A stretch of 64,000 nucleotides of DNA from NCBI GenBank assembly GCA_938018055.1, contig CALIKL010000023.1:1-64000 (forward strand), in the 5' to 3' direction. Under the pieces are notes generated by a model. It saw only the letters and a list, made by a program, of their open reading frames with translations, searched no databases and was not told the origin of the DNA. The DNA comes from an uncultured bacterium (GTDB taxonomy: Bacteria > Bacteroidota > Rhodothermia > Rhodothermales > UBA10348). Position numbers and translations under genes: made by a program. This document shows, piece after piece, positions 36,156 to 46,636 of the stretch (its first letter is position 1; each line of letters starts with the position of its first letter).

Positions 36156-36764
36156 TCAGCCTACCTTCTCACGTGGAGTGAGCGGCTTCATCCCGAGAAT
36201 CTCACGGCGCTCCTTGACCATGATCAGAAACTGAGCATACCACTCGGAGCCATATTTTCGGGTCAGCGGGCGCTCCAGCATCTCAGCCAAGCCTACTCCC
36301 AGTCGTTTACCATGCGGAATGGCCGGGGCACATATGTCAATCTGCTCGTAGTTCAAGGCCTCGAACTCTCCCAACTGCTTTATGCGGATGGGATAGAGAT
36401 GACAGGATATGGGCTTCTCAAAATCGGATTTACCTGCGAAATAGGCCTCTTGGATGGCGCATTTTGCTACAGGACCGTCGTAGCGAACAAATACGCACTC
36501 GGCATCACCGACGCACGTGGTAGCATAGTATCCCGGTGCTACCTCTTCCCAGACGCCTTCTTTTTCAATCACATCGAGGGCCTCAGGACGCAATCGATGT
36601 CGGACGGCATCAAGTGCCTTCTCAACTTCCTTGCGTTCACGTTCTTCCAATGGTGCACCCGAGGCGCCTTGCACACAGCAAGCGCCTTTGCACGCCGTCA
36701 GGTTGCAGCTGAAGACTGCTTCCACGACGTCATCTGATATGAGTACATCATCTACTACAAACAT
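36156..36764 (-). CDS. DUF3109 family cysteine-rich protein
   Basis: 202 residues from the ATG at 36764 (MFVVDDVLISDDVVEAVFSCNLTACKGACCVQG); the ORF track start is a TTG 30 nt upstream. The clustered Cys residues CNLTACKGACCVQGASGAP, later CVGDAECVFVRYDGPVAKCAIQEAYFAGKSDFEKPISCHLYPIRI, and DICAPA fit DUF3109. This family is related to the YkgJ-type Fe-S/zinc cluster proteins and is common in Bacteroidota. Function is unknown. It precedes rpoN in the same transcript and diverges from ruvB across a 280-nt A/T-rich spacer. Confidence 0.85.
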   Translation of the reverse strand: MFVVDDVLISDDVVEAVFSCNLTACKGACCVQGASGAPLEERERKEVEKALDAVRHRLRPEALDVIEKEGVWEEVAPGYYATTCVGDAECVFVRYDGPVAKCAIQEAYFAGKSDFEKPISCHLYPIRIKQLGEFEALNYEQIDICAPAIPHGKRLGVGLAEMLERPLTRKYGSEWYAQFLIMVKERREILGMKPLTPREKVG

Positions 36765-36838
36765 GGTGCCGTATTCTATCGCCCATTCCAGCAATAAGCA
36801 ATATTGACAGTATCGGTGCCTTTCACAGGTCTTAAGAT

Positions 36839-36893
36839 TAAATCATTGATATCCGGATAAATCATTGGGAGACTTTCGATTATAAATATCGAA
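36839..36893. promoter_or_regulatory. Direct and inverted repeats in the DUF3109-ruvB divergent spacer
   Basis: The 280-nt spacer (36765-37044) is much more A/T-rich than its surroundings. It contains two direct copies of TAAATCATTG (36839-36848 and 36858-36867, 19 nt apart, about two helical turns). An inverted repeat TTCGAT-tataaat-ATCGAA (36875-36893) follows. The placement suggests operator sites for divergent promoters; no regulator can be named. Confidence 0.45.
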
Positions 36894-37044
36894 GTCAGAT
36901 CCTTTTCCTCACGCGGAATTTCGTTCAGTTTTTTTCCCGAACCCGGACGAAATCGCCGCGTCCAAACGCTACCTTGTTCGCGCGAACGACCCCAGGCCGC
37001 CGCTGCCCTGGCCCCCTTGGAAAGCCGGCCACACCCATATCTCC

Positions 37045-38073
37045 ATGATTGAACGCTCCGGTGAATTTGCTCCCCGGCCCGCTGGGACGGAAGAGGACTT
37101 TGAAAAAGCGCTTCGCCCGAAGTCGCTTGACGATTTCATTGGCCAGCAGCATATCAAGGACAATTTGCAGGTATTCATGACGGCCGCACAGCGCCGTGGA
37201 GAGTGCCTGGACCACGTCTTGCTATCTGGTCCACCCGGCCTGGGAAAGACGACGTTGGCCTATATCATAGGCGCTGAAATGGGGGCGCAGGTAAAGACGA
37301 CCGCTGGACCTGTGCTGGATAAACCCGCCTCTATTGCAGGTTTGCTTACTAACTTGAACGAGGGCGATGTCCTCTTCATCGACGAGATCCATCGTCTGGC
37401 CCCGGTAGTTGAGGAGTATCTCTATGCTGCCATGGAGGACTACCACATCGACATTCTGATCGACTCGGGTCCAAGCGCCAGGAGTGTCAAGATCTCGCTG
37501 CCACCGTTCACGCTGGTTGGCGCCACAACGCGGAAGGGCTTGTTGACCGCCCCTCTCCGAGCTCGTTTTGGCATTGATTTCCGTTACGACTACTACCCGG
37601 CCTCTACCCTTTCACGGATTGTCGAGCGATCAGCCGGCCTGCTGGACGTGGCCTTGACGCCGGATGGCGGTGCAGAGATCGCGCGGCGTTCCCGCGGAAC
37701 GCCGCGTGTGGCCAATCGTCTTTTGCGCCGAACTCGAGACTACGCCGAGGTGAAGGGAGATGGGCGCATTACAAGAGAGCTTGCCGATCATGCCCTCAAT
37801 GCACTGAACGTTGACATCGAAGGCCTTGATGACATGGACACGAGGATCCTGATGACGCTCATTGAGAAATTCAGTGGCGGTCCCACCGGCTTGGCCAACC
37901 TGGCGGTATCGGTGGGCGAGGATTCCGGAACCATAGAGGAGGTCTATGAGCCTTATCTGATCCAGGAAGGCTACATCGAGCGCACGCCGCGCGGGCGCGT
38001 CGCAACAGCTGCTGCGTACAGGCACTTCGGCATTACGCCGCCCGGAAAAAGCAAACAGCTGTTCGAAGACTGA
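37045..38073 (+). CDS. ruvB: Holliday junction branch migration helicase RuvB
   Basis: AAA+ motor that drives branch migration with RuvA. 342 residues, the standard length. Motifs are [21 protein letters not shown], Walker [13 protein letters not shown] (about 65-76), Walker [11 protein letters not shown], the sensor and specificity loop [21 protein letters not shown], and the C-terminal winged helix [40 protein letters not shown]. The ATG is the first in a frame of strong family similarity. Its stop faces the DSD1-like gene with 2 nt between them. ruvA and ruvC are not in the window. Confidence 0.98.
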   Translation: MIERSGEFAPRPAGTEEDFEKALRPKSLDDFIGQQHIKDNLQVFMTAAQRRGECLDHVLLSGPPGLGKTTLAYIIGAEMGAQVKTTAGPVLDKPASIAGLLTNLNEGDVLFIDEIHRLAPVVEEYLYAAMEDYHIDILIDSGPSARSVKISLPPFTLVGATTRKGLLTAPLRARFGIDFRYDYYPASTLSRIVERSAGLLDVALTPDGGAEIARRSRGTPRVANRLLRRTRDYAEVKGDGRITRELADHALNALNVDIEGLDDMDTRILMTLIEKFSGGPTGLANLAVSVGEDSGTIEEVYEPYLIQEGYIERTPRGRVATAAAYRHFGITPPGKSKQLFED

Positions 38074-38075
38074 TC

Positions 38076-39257
38076 TCAGACGACCAGGCTCTGACCATCC
38101 ACGCTGATACGGCCTGTAACACGATCTCCATCGACCAGGAGAAGGTCCCGCTGCGTGTTCACAACCACGCAGGCATGATTGGGAATGACGCGCAGACGGT
38201 CTCCCACGCTCACATCGACTTCAGCCGTGGCATGCACCCAACCATGTTCTTCCGAAAGTCCGTTGATCACGGTTCCTTGCAATGGAGTGGCTGGATCCGA
38301 GCTGGAGAGAATCTGTCCGTATCCCTCAGCGCCATAGGCCCCATCGGACGTCAAAACTTTCTTTCCGGAATCCAGGAAGAAGCGCTGAGAACCATCGGGG
38401 TTGTCATGCCGCGAGATAACCGTAGCAAGGACGGTGAGCGAGCACCGATCCATCGACGCCACTCCCAGGTTGGCCTGGGTCATGTCCAGATACAGGTAGT
38501 TTCCCGGGCGGATTTCTGTCACACGGAAGCCGTGCCGCTCTGCATTCGTGAACGCGCTGATGGAAGGGGTTGAACCGATGCTGATTTCGAGCGAGCCATT
38601 CACCGCCGCCTGAACCCCAACTGTACGAAGTGCATCTGCAAAATCGAGCATGCGATCGCGCTCCTGATCGGATACACGCTTCAACGCGTGCTCGAGGGAC
38701 TCCCCTTCATGCTGGGGGCCATTGTAGGCATGACCGGCATGGGTCAGGATGCCGACCACGTTCAACCCCGGCAAGGCATCCACACGGGCAGCAAACGCAG
38801 CAGACTCTGGCTGATCCCATCGAACCCCACAGCGGCCATACCCGATATCGGTCTCGATGAGTACATCAATGGAAGCTCCTCGCGCCTCGAAAAAAGCTGA
38901 TGCAGCAGAGGCACCCTCCAACGTATCCACGCAAAAGGATACGCGACAGCCAGATTCGATCAGCAGCAAGGCTCGTTTATACTTTTCCTCGCCCACCAAA
39001 GCGTACGCAATACGGATATCATCAAACCCCGCCTTGGCAAACATCTCGGCTTCGCCCATTTTTGCGACCGTCAGGCCTAGGGCACCCAGGTCTCGCTGTT
39101 GCTGGGCGATGGCAATCGATTTATGCGTCTTGGTGTGCGGCCGCAGTCGAACGCCTTCCCGATCAGCTTGCGCCTGCATGGCTTCGAGATTGGCGGCAAG
39201 CCGTGTGGCATCCACCAACACAGCCGGGGTCGGAATATCGGCTACGTAATCCGGCAT
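38076..39257 (-). CDS. DSD1-type PLP enzyme (D-serine dehydratase / D-threonine aldolase family)
   Basis: 393 residues from the ATG at 39257, which overlaps the stop of the upstream lipoprotein gene as TAATG. The fold-type III (alanine-racemase-like) N-domain begins DIPTPAVLVDATRLAANLEAMQAQADREGVRLRPHTKTHKS, with the PLP-binding Lys in PHTKTHK (42-46). VLIETDIGYGRCGV and the metal-ligand pair VIPNHACVVVN near the C-terminus are shared with eukaryotic D-serine dehydratase and D-threonine aldolase. It would act on a D-beta-hydroxy amino acid. Which reaction it performs is not decidable here. Confidence 0.82.
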   Translation of the reverse strand: MPDYVADIPTPAVLVDATRLAANLEAMQAQADREGVRLRPHTKTHKSIAIAQQQRDLGALGLTVAKMGEAEMFAKAGFDDIRIAYALVGEEKYKRALLLIESGCRVSFCVDTLEGASAASAFFEARGASIDVLIETDIGYGRCGVRWDQPESAAFAARVDALPGLNVVGILTHAGHAYNGPQHEGESLEHALKRVSDQERDRMLDFADALRTVGVQAAVNGSLEISIGSTPSISAFTNAERHGFRVTEIRPGNYLYLDMTQANLGVASMDRCSLTVLATVISRHDNPDGSQRFFLDSGKKVLTSDGAYGAEGYGQILSSSDPATPLQGTVINGLSEEHGWVHATAEVDVSVGDRLRVIPNHACVVVNTQRDLLLVDGDRVTGRISVDGQSLVV

Positions 39258-40156
39258 TACTGGATACCCGTTCCTGTCCAGCCCTCGGGCCCTTCGATGC
39301 CCAGGTCTCCCAAGGCTATCTGAAGGACATCGGCATCGCCGTCCTTGTGCGTGGTATAGAACAGGATTGACCCGTCGCGACTGACCCACGGGCCGTACTC
39401 ATACTCAGAAGAGTTCACAGCGGAGCCCAGGTTTGCCGGGCTGCTCCAACCCTCTTCTTCGGCAAACGATATCCAGAGATCATCTCCTCCGAATCCTTCC
39501 TCGCCATCCTTACGACTGAAAATCACGTAGCGTAGCGCCGGATCAACCCAGATATCAGCCTCCGACTGGGCACTGCTGACCGGAGCGCCAACAGGAGTCA
39601 CCTCGTATCCTTCAATACCCAACTCAGCGCGATAGAAATCCGCCTGGCCCATTCCTCCTTCGCGATCGGAAGCAAAAAAGATGGATGCATCGCCAGCAAT
39701 ACTGGCGTGAAAGTCGTTTGCGTCGGAATTGATGGAAGGAATCGGTTCGGGTTCAAGCCATTCGATGCCATCATGCATGGCTATCCAAATGTTGAAGTCA
39801 TCGGCCTCGGTCTCGCCGGGAAGCGGGCGGTCGGAAGCGAACAGCATGGCGTCCAATCCCGGATAGAATCGGGCGCCCCGATCATTATATGTACCCGAGA
39901 ATGGAAGAATAGCGGGCTCAGACCACCCCTCTTCCGTTTGCTCAACGCCCCATAATGTGTGGCCTGACCAACCCTCTTCGTGGCGACCAAAGACCAACAC
40001 CGTGCCAGCAGCGTTACGAGTGAACCAGGACTCGCCAGCGTCTGTCGTAAGAGCATATAGAGGATCTGAAGAAAGGGATTCAGACGGGGTGTCCTGTCCT
40101 GGCGTGCAGCCAATGGCCACAAAGGATAGAATCAAAAGAGAAAAGACAATTCTCAT
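39257..40156 (-). CDS. PD40/TolB-like beta-propeller lipoprotein
   Basis: 299 residues with a lipoprotein signal IVFSLLILSFVAIGC (Cys17). The mature part repeats short PD40 motifs of the WD40-like propeller type: GARFYPGLDAMLFASDRP, DFHASIAGDASIFFASDREGGMGQADFYRAEL, DIWVDPALRYVIFSRKDGEEGFGGDDLWISF, and YGPWVSRDGSILFYTTHKDGDADVLQI. Such proteins occur widely in Bacteroidota envelopes. A specific role is unknown. Overlap with the downstream PLP enzyme gene suggests co-expression, though the functional link is unclear. Confidence 0.75.
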   Translation of the reverse strand: MRIVFSLLILSFVAIGCTPGQDTPSESLSSDPLYALTTDAGESWFTRNAAGTVLVFGRHEEGWSGHTLWGVEQTEEGWSEPAILPFSGTYNDRGARFYPGLDAMLFASDRPLPGETEADDFNIWIAMHDGIEWLEPEPIPSINSDANDFHASIAGDASIFFASDREGGMGQADFYRAELGIEGYEVTPVGAPVSSAQSEADIWVDPALRYVIFSRKDGEEGFGGDDLWISFAEEEGWSSPANLGSAVNSSEYEYGPWVSRDGSILFYTTHKDGDADVLQIALGDLGIEGPEGWTGTGIQ

Positions 40157-40240
40157 GAGGGGAAGTTATCACGCTGGTGGAAGAATGCGTCTTACACGAC
40201 CCAATCCCGTACGGGTTGCCTGTGCAGGTCGGATACAAAA

Positions 40241-40271
40241 ATGCGCGCCCGGCCAAGGGCCGGGCGCGCAT
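40241..40271 (-). terminator. Terminator after atpC
   Basis: A perfect 14-bp stem, ATGCGCGCCCGGCC/GGCCGGGCGCGCAT, has a 3-nt loop. It is followed on the minus strand by TTTTGTATCC, a good intrinsic terminator for atpD-atpC 24 nt beyond the atpC stop. The remaining gap to 40157 is the upstream region of the PD40 lipoprotein gene. Confidence 0.85.
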
Positions 40272-40294
40272 CCTTAAAATCACGTCAAACGATT

Positions 40295-40702
40295 CTAGCG
40301 GTTCTTACCTACCGACCCCATCGCTACACGAACACGGTTTCGAGCCCGCTCAAGCGCTGCAGCCATTTCAGCGCGGGCTTTCGGGTCCGCATTGGCCAAG
40401 GCATCCGCAGCGCGTTGTTCAGCCGCTTTGGCGCGCTCGACATCGATGTCGGAGGCCAGCTCGATGGTTTCCGCTACGACACTGACCATGTTGTTCTGTA
40501 CTTCGACGAAACCGCCGGAAGTAGCGAACGTGATGGCGCTGCCGGACGAATCGGTCACGACGATTGAACCAATCTCGATGGCAGCGATCATCGGAGCATG
40601 GTTTTTGAGAACCTCAAATGATCCCTCTACGCCGGGTGCTTTGACCCGTGCGGCGTCACCGCTGTACACGCGACCCGATGGCGATACGATTTCTACGACC
40701 AT
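40295..40702 (-). CDS. atpC: ATP synthase F1 subunit epsilon
   Basis: 135 residues. The N-terminal beta-sandwich shows MVVEIVSPSGRVYSGDAARVKAPGVEGSFEVLKNHAPMIAAIEIGSIVV, and FATSGGFVEVQNNMVSVVAETIELASDID follows. The C-terminal helical hairpin is AKAAEQRAADALANADPKARAEMAAALERARNRVRVA. The subunit joins the central stalk and can inhibit ATP hydrolysis. It lies 38 nt after atpD in a two-gene unit ending at the terminator at 40241-40271. Confidence 0.95.
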   Translation of the reverse strand: MVVEIVSPSGRVYSGDAARVKAPGVEGSFEVLKNHAPMIAAIEIGSIVVTDSSGSAITFATSGGFVEVQNNMVSVVAETIELASDIDVERAKAAEQRAADALANADPKARAEMAAALERARNRVRVAMGSVGKNR

Positions 40703-40740
40703 GATGCCTGTGGCTAGGTGTGATTCGTGAAGGCGATGGC

Positions 40741-42306
<1,566 letters not shown>

Positions 42307-42528
42307 TCACTGGGAGGAGCCAATGGCCAATCCTTATGATCTGGCCGTGTGTGCGCCTTCTGGCTTAGAATCAGAAAAATAAGGTTATGCTCCGGTGGAT
42401 GCCTGTAGACCCGGTGTAACCATCGCAAAGAAACGGGGAATTTGCCTCTTCAACAGATGTTCATTTTTCTGCGTTTTTCGGCCATCTACGTATATATTGA
42501 GCTCCCCTTTCCACGTACCTGCGGATCC

Positions 42529-45063
42529 ATGAAACGTCTTTACACCCTGATCATCTTGATGGTCTTCATGAGCGGCTCCGTGCAGGCACAGGGCCTGCCC
42601 ACCATTGCTTCGAAGACGGAATCGCTGGAGGCTCTGGAGGGTTTCTTTACCCTGTATTGGGATGATGCCGGGGGCAAAGTCTGGTTGGAGATTGATCGCT
42701 TCAGGGACGATTTCATCTACCAGGTTTCGCTGGCCGCGGGTCTGGGATCGAATGATATCGGGCTCGATCGCAACCAATTGGGACCTACCCGAATTGTGCA
42801 TTTTGAACGTCATGGTCCCAAGGTTCTGCTCAAGGTCCCTAACCTGGACTACATCGCCTCGTCGGAAAATGCATCTGAACGCCAGTCCGTTGCCGAGGCA
42901 TTTGCAGCTGGCGTATTGCACGGTTTCGACATTGTCGCAGAAGAAGACGGTCGTGTCCTGGTGGACGCTACTTCATTCGTCGTTCGCGATGCCCACGGCG
43001 CTGCATCAACGCTTCGTCGCAGAGGAGAGGGCACCTTTCGCGTTGATGGATCCCGGTCCGTGCCCTACCGCGAGAACACCAAAAGCTTCCCCCGAAACAC
43101 GGAAATGGAGGCGCTACTGACCTTCACATCAGACAGCCCGGGCGGACAGGTCCGTACGGTGGCTGCTGCTCCCGAAGCCTTTGCCCTGCGTCAGCGCCAC
43201 TCGTTCATTGCCCTGCCGGATCCTGGATTCGAGCCGCGCGAACACGATCCGCGAGCGGGATACTTTGGTCCCAGCTTCATGGACTACTCGACACCCATCG
43301 GTGAAGACATGCGCGTGCGCTACATCTCGCGCCATCGTCTGGAGAAGAAGGACCCTTGGGCAGCCGTATCCGAAGCCGTTGAGCCGATTGTCTACTACCT
43401 GGACAACGGTACACCCGAACCGGTTCGAACCGCGCTTCTGGAGGGCGCCCGCTGGTGGAATCAGGCTTTTGAGGCTGCTGGCTATCGCGACGCGTACCGG
43501 GTGGAAGTTCTCCCAGAAGGTGCCGACCCGCTGGACGTCCGCTACAACATCATCAACTGGGTTCATCGTTCTACCCGAGGGTGGAGCTATGGATCGAGCA
43601 TCACAGACCCTCGAACGGGAGAGATCATCAAAGGGCACGTCCTTCTCGGATCCCTGCGTGTGCGTCAGGACTATTTGCTGGCTGAAGGACTTCTGAATCC
43701 CTACGACCCCGTCGCCGGTATTCAGACTTCAGAAAACGATCCAATGCTGACTATGGCACTGGCCCGTATCCGCCAGTTGTCCGCCCATGAAGTGGGGCAC
43801 ACGCTCGGCCTTCAACACAACTTCTCGGCCTCGGTCAACAACCGATCCTCGGTCATGGACTACCCCGCTCCGTTGGCTGAGCTCGATGCCCGTGGGCGGG
43901 TGGTACTCAACCAAGCCTACGACTCGGGAATCGGAGAGTGGGACAAATTCGCTATCCGATACGGTTACTCGGATTTCCCGGATGGTATGGATGAGAAAAC
44001 AGCGTTGGAGTCCATACTCCGGGAATACATGGATGCCGGCTGGGAATTCATCACGGACAATGATGCCCGTCCTGCCGGGGGCGCTCATCCAACGGCTCAT
44101 CTTTGGGACAACGGAGAAAGCGCCGTCGAGGCGCTGGAACGGGAGATGGCCGTACGTACAGCTGCTCTGGGCAACTTCGGTATTGGCACCATCCGCCCCG
44201 GTCGCCCTGCGGCTATGATGGAAGAGGTTCTCGTACCGCTCTATCTGCGCCATCGGTATCAACTGGATGCCGTTGCCAAGTTGGTCGGTGGTGTTCGCTA
44301 TACGTACAACGTTCGGGGTGACGGCCAGGACTACCCACAAGCTGTGAATCCACGCGACCAGGTTCGGGCCATGGACGCCATGCTGGATGCCGTGACGCCT
44401 GAGCAACTGGCCCTACCTCGTCACATTCGGACCCAGATTCCGCCAAGACCTCCTGGATACGGTCAACACCGAGAGCTCTTTGGAGGCGACACGGGCTTGA
44501 TCTTTGACCCGTATGCCCCGGCAACGATTGTGGCCCAGCAGGTATTCAGTTTGTTGCTTGAACCATCACGTGCCGCTCGCCTGATGGTACAGCGGGATTT
44601 TGACGGTGGCCAGCCGGGTCTACTCGACATGCTAGTCAGGACGACCAACCATGTATGGCTGGAAGAGGAACCCGACAATCCCTACTCGGCTGAACTCCAG
44701 CGAATTACGCAGCAAGTCTGGACAGACCTGTTGATGGATGCGGCGCACTCCACACGCTACTCCCCTGCCGTACGAGCCCGGCTCACCCTGCACCTCAGGG
44801 ACATCCATGCCTGGCTGACCAATAATGCCAGCAACTCCGACGAAGAATCGCAGGCTCATCGGTTGGCGATCCTGGATGATGTAGACCGCTTCCTCTTCCG
44901 ACCCTTTCAGCCTGAAGAGGATCAGCGCAGCGTGACGACACCGCCTGGATCACCGATCGGATCGGGACCGGCTTGGAGCCTGCGCGTTGCGGAGAGAGCT
45001 TCGTGGCTGGATGCCTGGGTTGACGCTACGACGCTATGTCGTTTCGACGGTGAATGGGAGTAG
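42529..45063 (+). CDS. Exported zinc metalloprotease (metzincin, DUF5117/DUF4953-like)
   Basis: 844 residues from ATG 42529, with signal MKRLYTLIILMVFMSGSVQAQG; the ORF track start adds 29 unlikely residues. The N-terminal region (about 25-240) matches the DUF5117-type beta-rich opening: GFFTLYWDDAGGKVWLEIDRFRDDFIYQVSLAAGLGSNDIGLDRNQLG. The catalytic zinc motif HEVGHTLGLQHNF (His420, Glu421, His424) is preceded by RQLSA and followed by SVMDY, the metzincin Met-turn. It would be a periplasmic or outer-membrane peptidase of unknown substrate. It diverges from atpD across 282 nt in which TATATATTG near 42492 could be promoter sequence. Confidence 0.88.
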   Translation: MKRLYTLIILMVFMSGSVQAQGLPTIASKTESLEALEGFFTLYWDDAGGKVWLEIDRFRDDFIYQVSLAAGLGSNDIGLDRNQLGPTRIVHFERHGPKVLLKVPNLDYIASSENASERQSVAEAFAAGVLHGFDIVAEEDGRVLVDATSFVVRDAHGAASTLRRRGEGTFRVDGSRSVPYRENTKSFPRNTEMEALLTFTSDSPGGQVRTVAAAPEAFALRQRHSFIALPDPGFEPREHDPRAGYFGPSFMDYSTPIGEDMRVRYISRHRLEKKDPWAAVSEAVEPIVYYLDNGTPEPVRTALLEGARWWNQAFEAAGYRDAYRVEVLPEGADPLDVRYNIINWVHRSTRGWSYGSSITDPRTGEIIKGHVLLGSLRVRQDYLLAEGLLNPYDPVAGIQTSENDPMLTMALARIRQLSAHEVGHTLGLQHNFSASVNNRSSVMDYPAPLAELDARGRVVLNQAYDSGIGEWDKFAIRYGYSDFPDGMDEKTALESILREYMDAGWEFITDNDARPAGGAHPTAHLWDNGESAVEALEREMAVRTAALGNFGIGTIRPGRPAAMMEEVLVPLYLRHRYQLDAVAKLVGGVRYTYNVRGDGQDYPQAVNPRDQVRAMDAMLDAVTPEQLALPRHIRTQIPPRPPGYGQHRELFGGDTGLIFDPYAPATIVAQQVFSLLLEPSRAARLMVQRDFDGGQPGLLDMLVRTTNHVWLEEEPDNPYSAELQRITQQVWTDLLMDAAHSTRYSPAVRARLTLHLRDIHAWLTNNASNSDEESQAHRLAILDDVDRFLFRPFQPEEDQRSVTTPPGSPIGSGPAWSLRVAERASWLDAWVDATTLCRFDGEWE

Positions 45064-45123
45064 CAAAGACCACATAAAACCATGTGATGGTCCTGCGGTT
45101 GATCCCGCTCTCCTCGAATCGTC

Positions 45124-45987
45124 TTATTGAGGAGGAGCGATCCAGGTGTATTGATACAGTCCGACGCTTCCGAAAAAGCCATAGCCATCGACCACGTTGG
45201 ACATGACCCCGGGCTGCGCAAGGATTTCTGGGTCGAAGACACCCCCTGGAGGATCCCAATTCGAATCGAGCGCCCGAATTTGCAGCGTGATGGCGTGCAA
45301 CAGTGGCAGCGGGTCTGCCGGCCCCAGATTCAAAAATGAACGCATCAACGGCGCATCCCTCTGCATGTCCACATCAAATGCCCACCCACCGTCAGCCGTG
45401 CGTGATCCGACTCGGCCGTAGGGTACCTCCACATTCAAACCCTGCAAATCGTAAAACAGGGTCATATCCCATGGTGAGGCGATATCCGGCAGAATAACGC
45501 GAGCTGAGAAGCTGGAATCGGGACTGGCTTCGTATGGGAAAAACAGCCTGTCCGGGTTTGGAATCGTGGTAGGAAAGCGAGGGACGGTTGTTTCAGCCGT
45601 CGTCATCTTGCCATCGGAGCGAAGGATTTCCAATCGATAGGTCCGGCCCTGGCGAGCGAGGAATCGGCCTGTAAAAATATGCCCATAGGATCCATCGGAG
45701 AGCTGCCTCAACTGATGGGTCCAGCGCGTCGTTTCCCCGGAGGTCAGATCTGTCGTAGTGACCTGCGCATCAAAATTCCGGGTATCGGGTCGATCCGCGA
45801 GGATCTCTTCTGCAAATCGGGTGACTTGGATCACTCGGAGATGATGCACTGTTTCTGAGGCATCGATGAATCCGTACAGCGAATAATACCGGCCGTCATT
45901 CTCGAAAGGATCGAGAAAGGTGTCGCTGCATGACGTCAGCGACAGCAGCCCGAAGGCGATCAAAGGCATGAGGAAGCGAGAGCGCAT
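45124..45987 (-). CDS. DUF4249-like lipoprotein
   Basis: 287 residues from ATG 45987; the ORF track extends 51 codons upstream into the RidA spacer without support. Signal MRSRFLMPLIAFGLLSLTSC gives lipid Cys20. The mature protein has DUF4249-like features: YSLYGFIDASETVHHLRVIQVTRFAEEILADRPDTRNFDAQVTTTDLTSGETTRW, LFYDLQGLNVEVPY, and a C-terminal SNVVDGYGFFGSV that parallels the SNVNGGLGFVGG of the lipoprotein at 1524-2417. Unlike that one, no TonB receptor is adjacent. It converges on the metalloprotease gene, with an imperfect hairpin between the stops (45068-45092). Confidence 0.6.
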   Translation of the reverse strand: MRSRFLMPLIAFGLLSLTSCSDTFLDPFENDGRYYSLYGFIDASETVHHLRVIQVTRFAEEILADRPDTRNFDAQVTTTDLTSGETTRWTHQLRQLSDGSYGHIFTGRFLARQGRTYRLEILRSDGKMTTAETTVPRFPTTIPNPDRLFFPYEASPDSSFSARVILPDIASPWDMTLFYDLQGLNVEVPYGRVGSRTADGGWAFDVDMQRDAPLMRSFLNLGPADPLPLLHAITLQIRALDSNWDPPGGVFDPEILAQPGVMSNVVDGYGFFGSVGLYQYTWIAPPQ

Positions 45988-46042
45988 GGGGGTACAGGGT
46001 CCGATATTCAGGTACGAAATGCAAGACTGATTGCCGCACCCA

Positions 46043-46423
46043 TCAGTCGGCAGCCTCGGCAATGCACTCGATTTCAACGAGCGCTCCCAGCGGATTTTGT
46101 TTGACGGCAATCGTAGTTCGGGCCGGACGATGACCTTCAAAAATGTTGCCGTAGACCTCGTTCATACCCGCGAAATCATCCATGCTTTGCAAATAGACCG
46201 TGGTCTTGATCACGTCCACGAGTCCCAGCCCCAATCCATTCAACACCGTGGAAATGTTGAACAGTACGAGCCCCGTCTGCTCTTCGATGGTTTCCCCCAT
46301 GATCTGCATGGTCTTCGCATCCAACGGGGTCTGTCCGGACAGAAAGTAAAATGGGCCACTTCGTACGGCATGACAATAGGGTCCAATGGCTTCGGGGGCT
46401 CCGTCAACAAACAGGGTCTGCAT
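46043..46423 (-). CDS. RidA family reactive intermediate deaminase
   Basis: 126 residues of the YjgF/YER057c/UK114 family, which hydrolyses reactive enamine or imine intermediates. Visible are PEAIGPYCHAVRSGPFYFLSGQTPLD, VDVIKTTVYLQSMDDFAGMNEVYGNIF, and the conserved active-site Arg in HRPARTTIAVKQNPLGALVEIECIA. The key Arg and terminal Glu of canonical RidA are both present. It stands between the DUF4249-like lipoprotein (56 nt downstream) and a convergent-free spacer. Confidence 0.9.
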   Translation of the reverse strand: MQTLFVDGAPEAIGPYCHAVRSGPFYFLSGQTPLDAKTMQIMGETIEEQTGLVLFNISTVLNGLGLGLVDVIKTTVYLQSMDDFAGMNEVYGNIFEGHRPARTTIAVKQNPLGALVEIECIAEAAD

Positions 46424-46541
46424 GGTTTTCCTCGATCAGGATTGGAAGCGGGATGGTACCAGTTTAGGGATGGCAGGCGAGTGGGACAATGAGCTCGTGA
46501 TTGGCCTGATGACGTGAAGTCACCCGTTTGGTCAAAACATG

Positions 46542-46574
46542 GCCGCCCCGTATGAACAGGTCATACGGGGCGGC
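46542..46574 (-). terminator. Terminator after the LVIVD protein gene
   Basis: A perfect 14-bp stem, GCCGCCCCGTATGA/TCATACGGGGCGGC, has a 5-nt loop and is followed on the minus strand by CATGTTTTGAC. It lies 63 nt past the stop of the LVIVD gene. Confidence 0.75.
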
Positions 46575-46636
46575 GGAGTCCAATGCGCATTCACTCGATC
46601 ACGAGCTGGCGCAAAGCGTGATTGCGAGAGGATACG

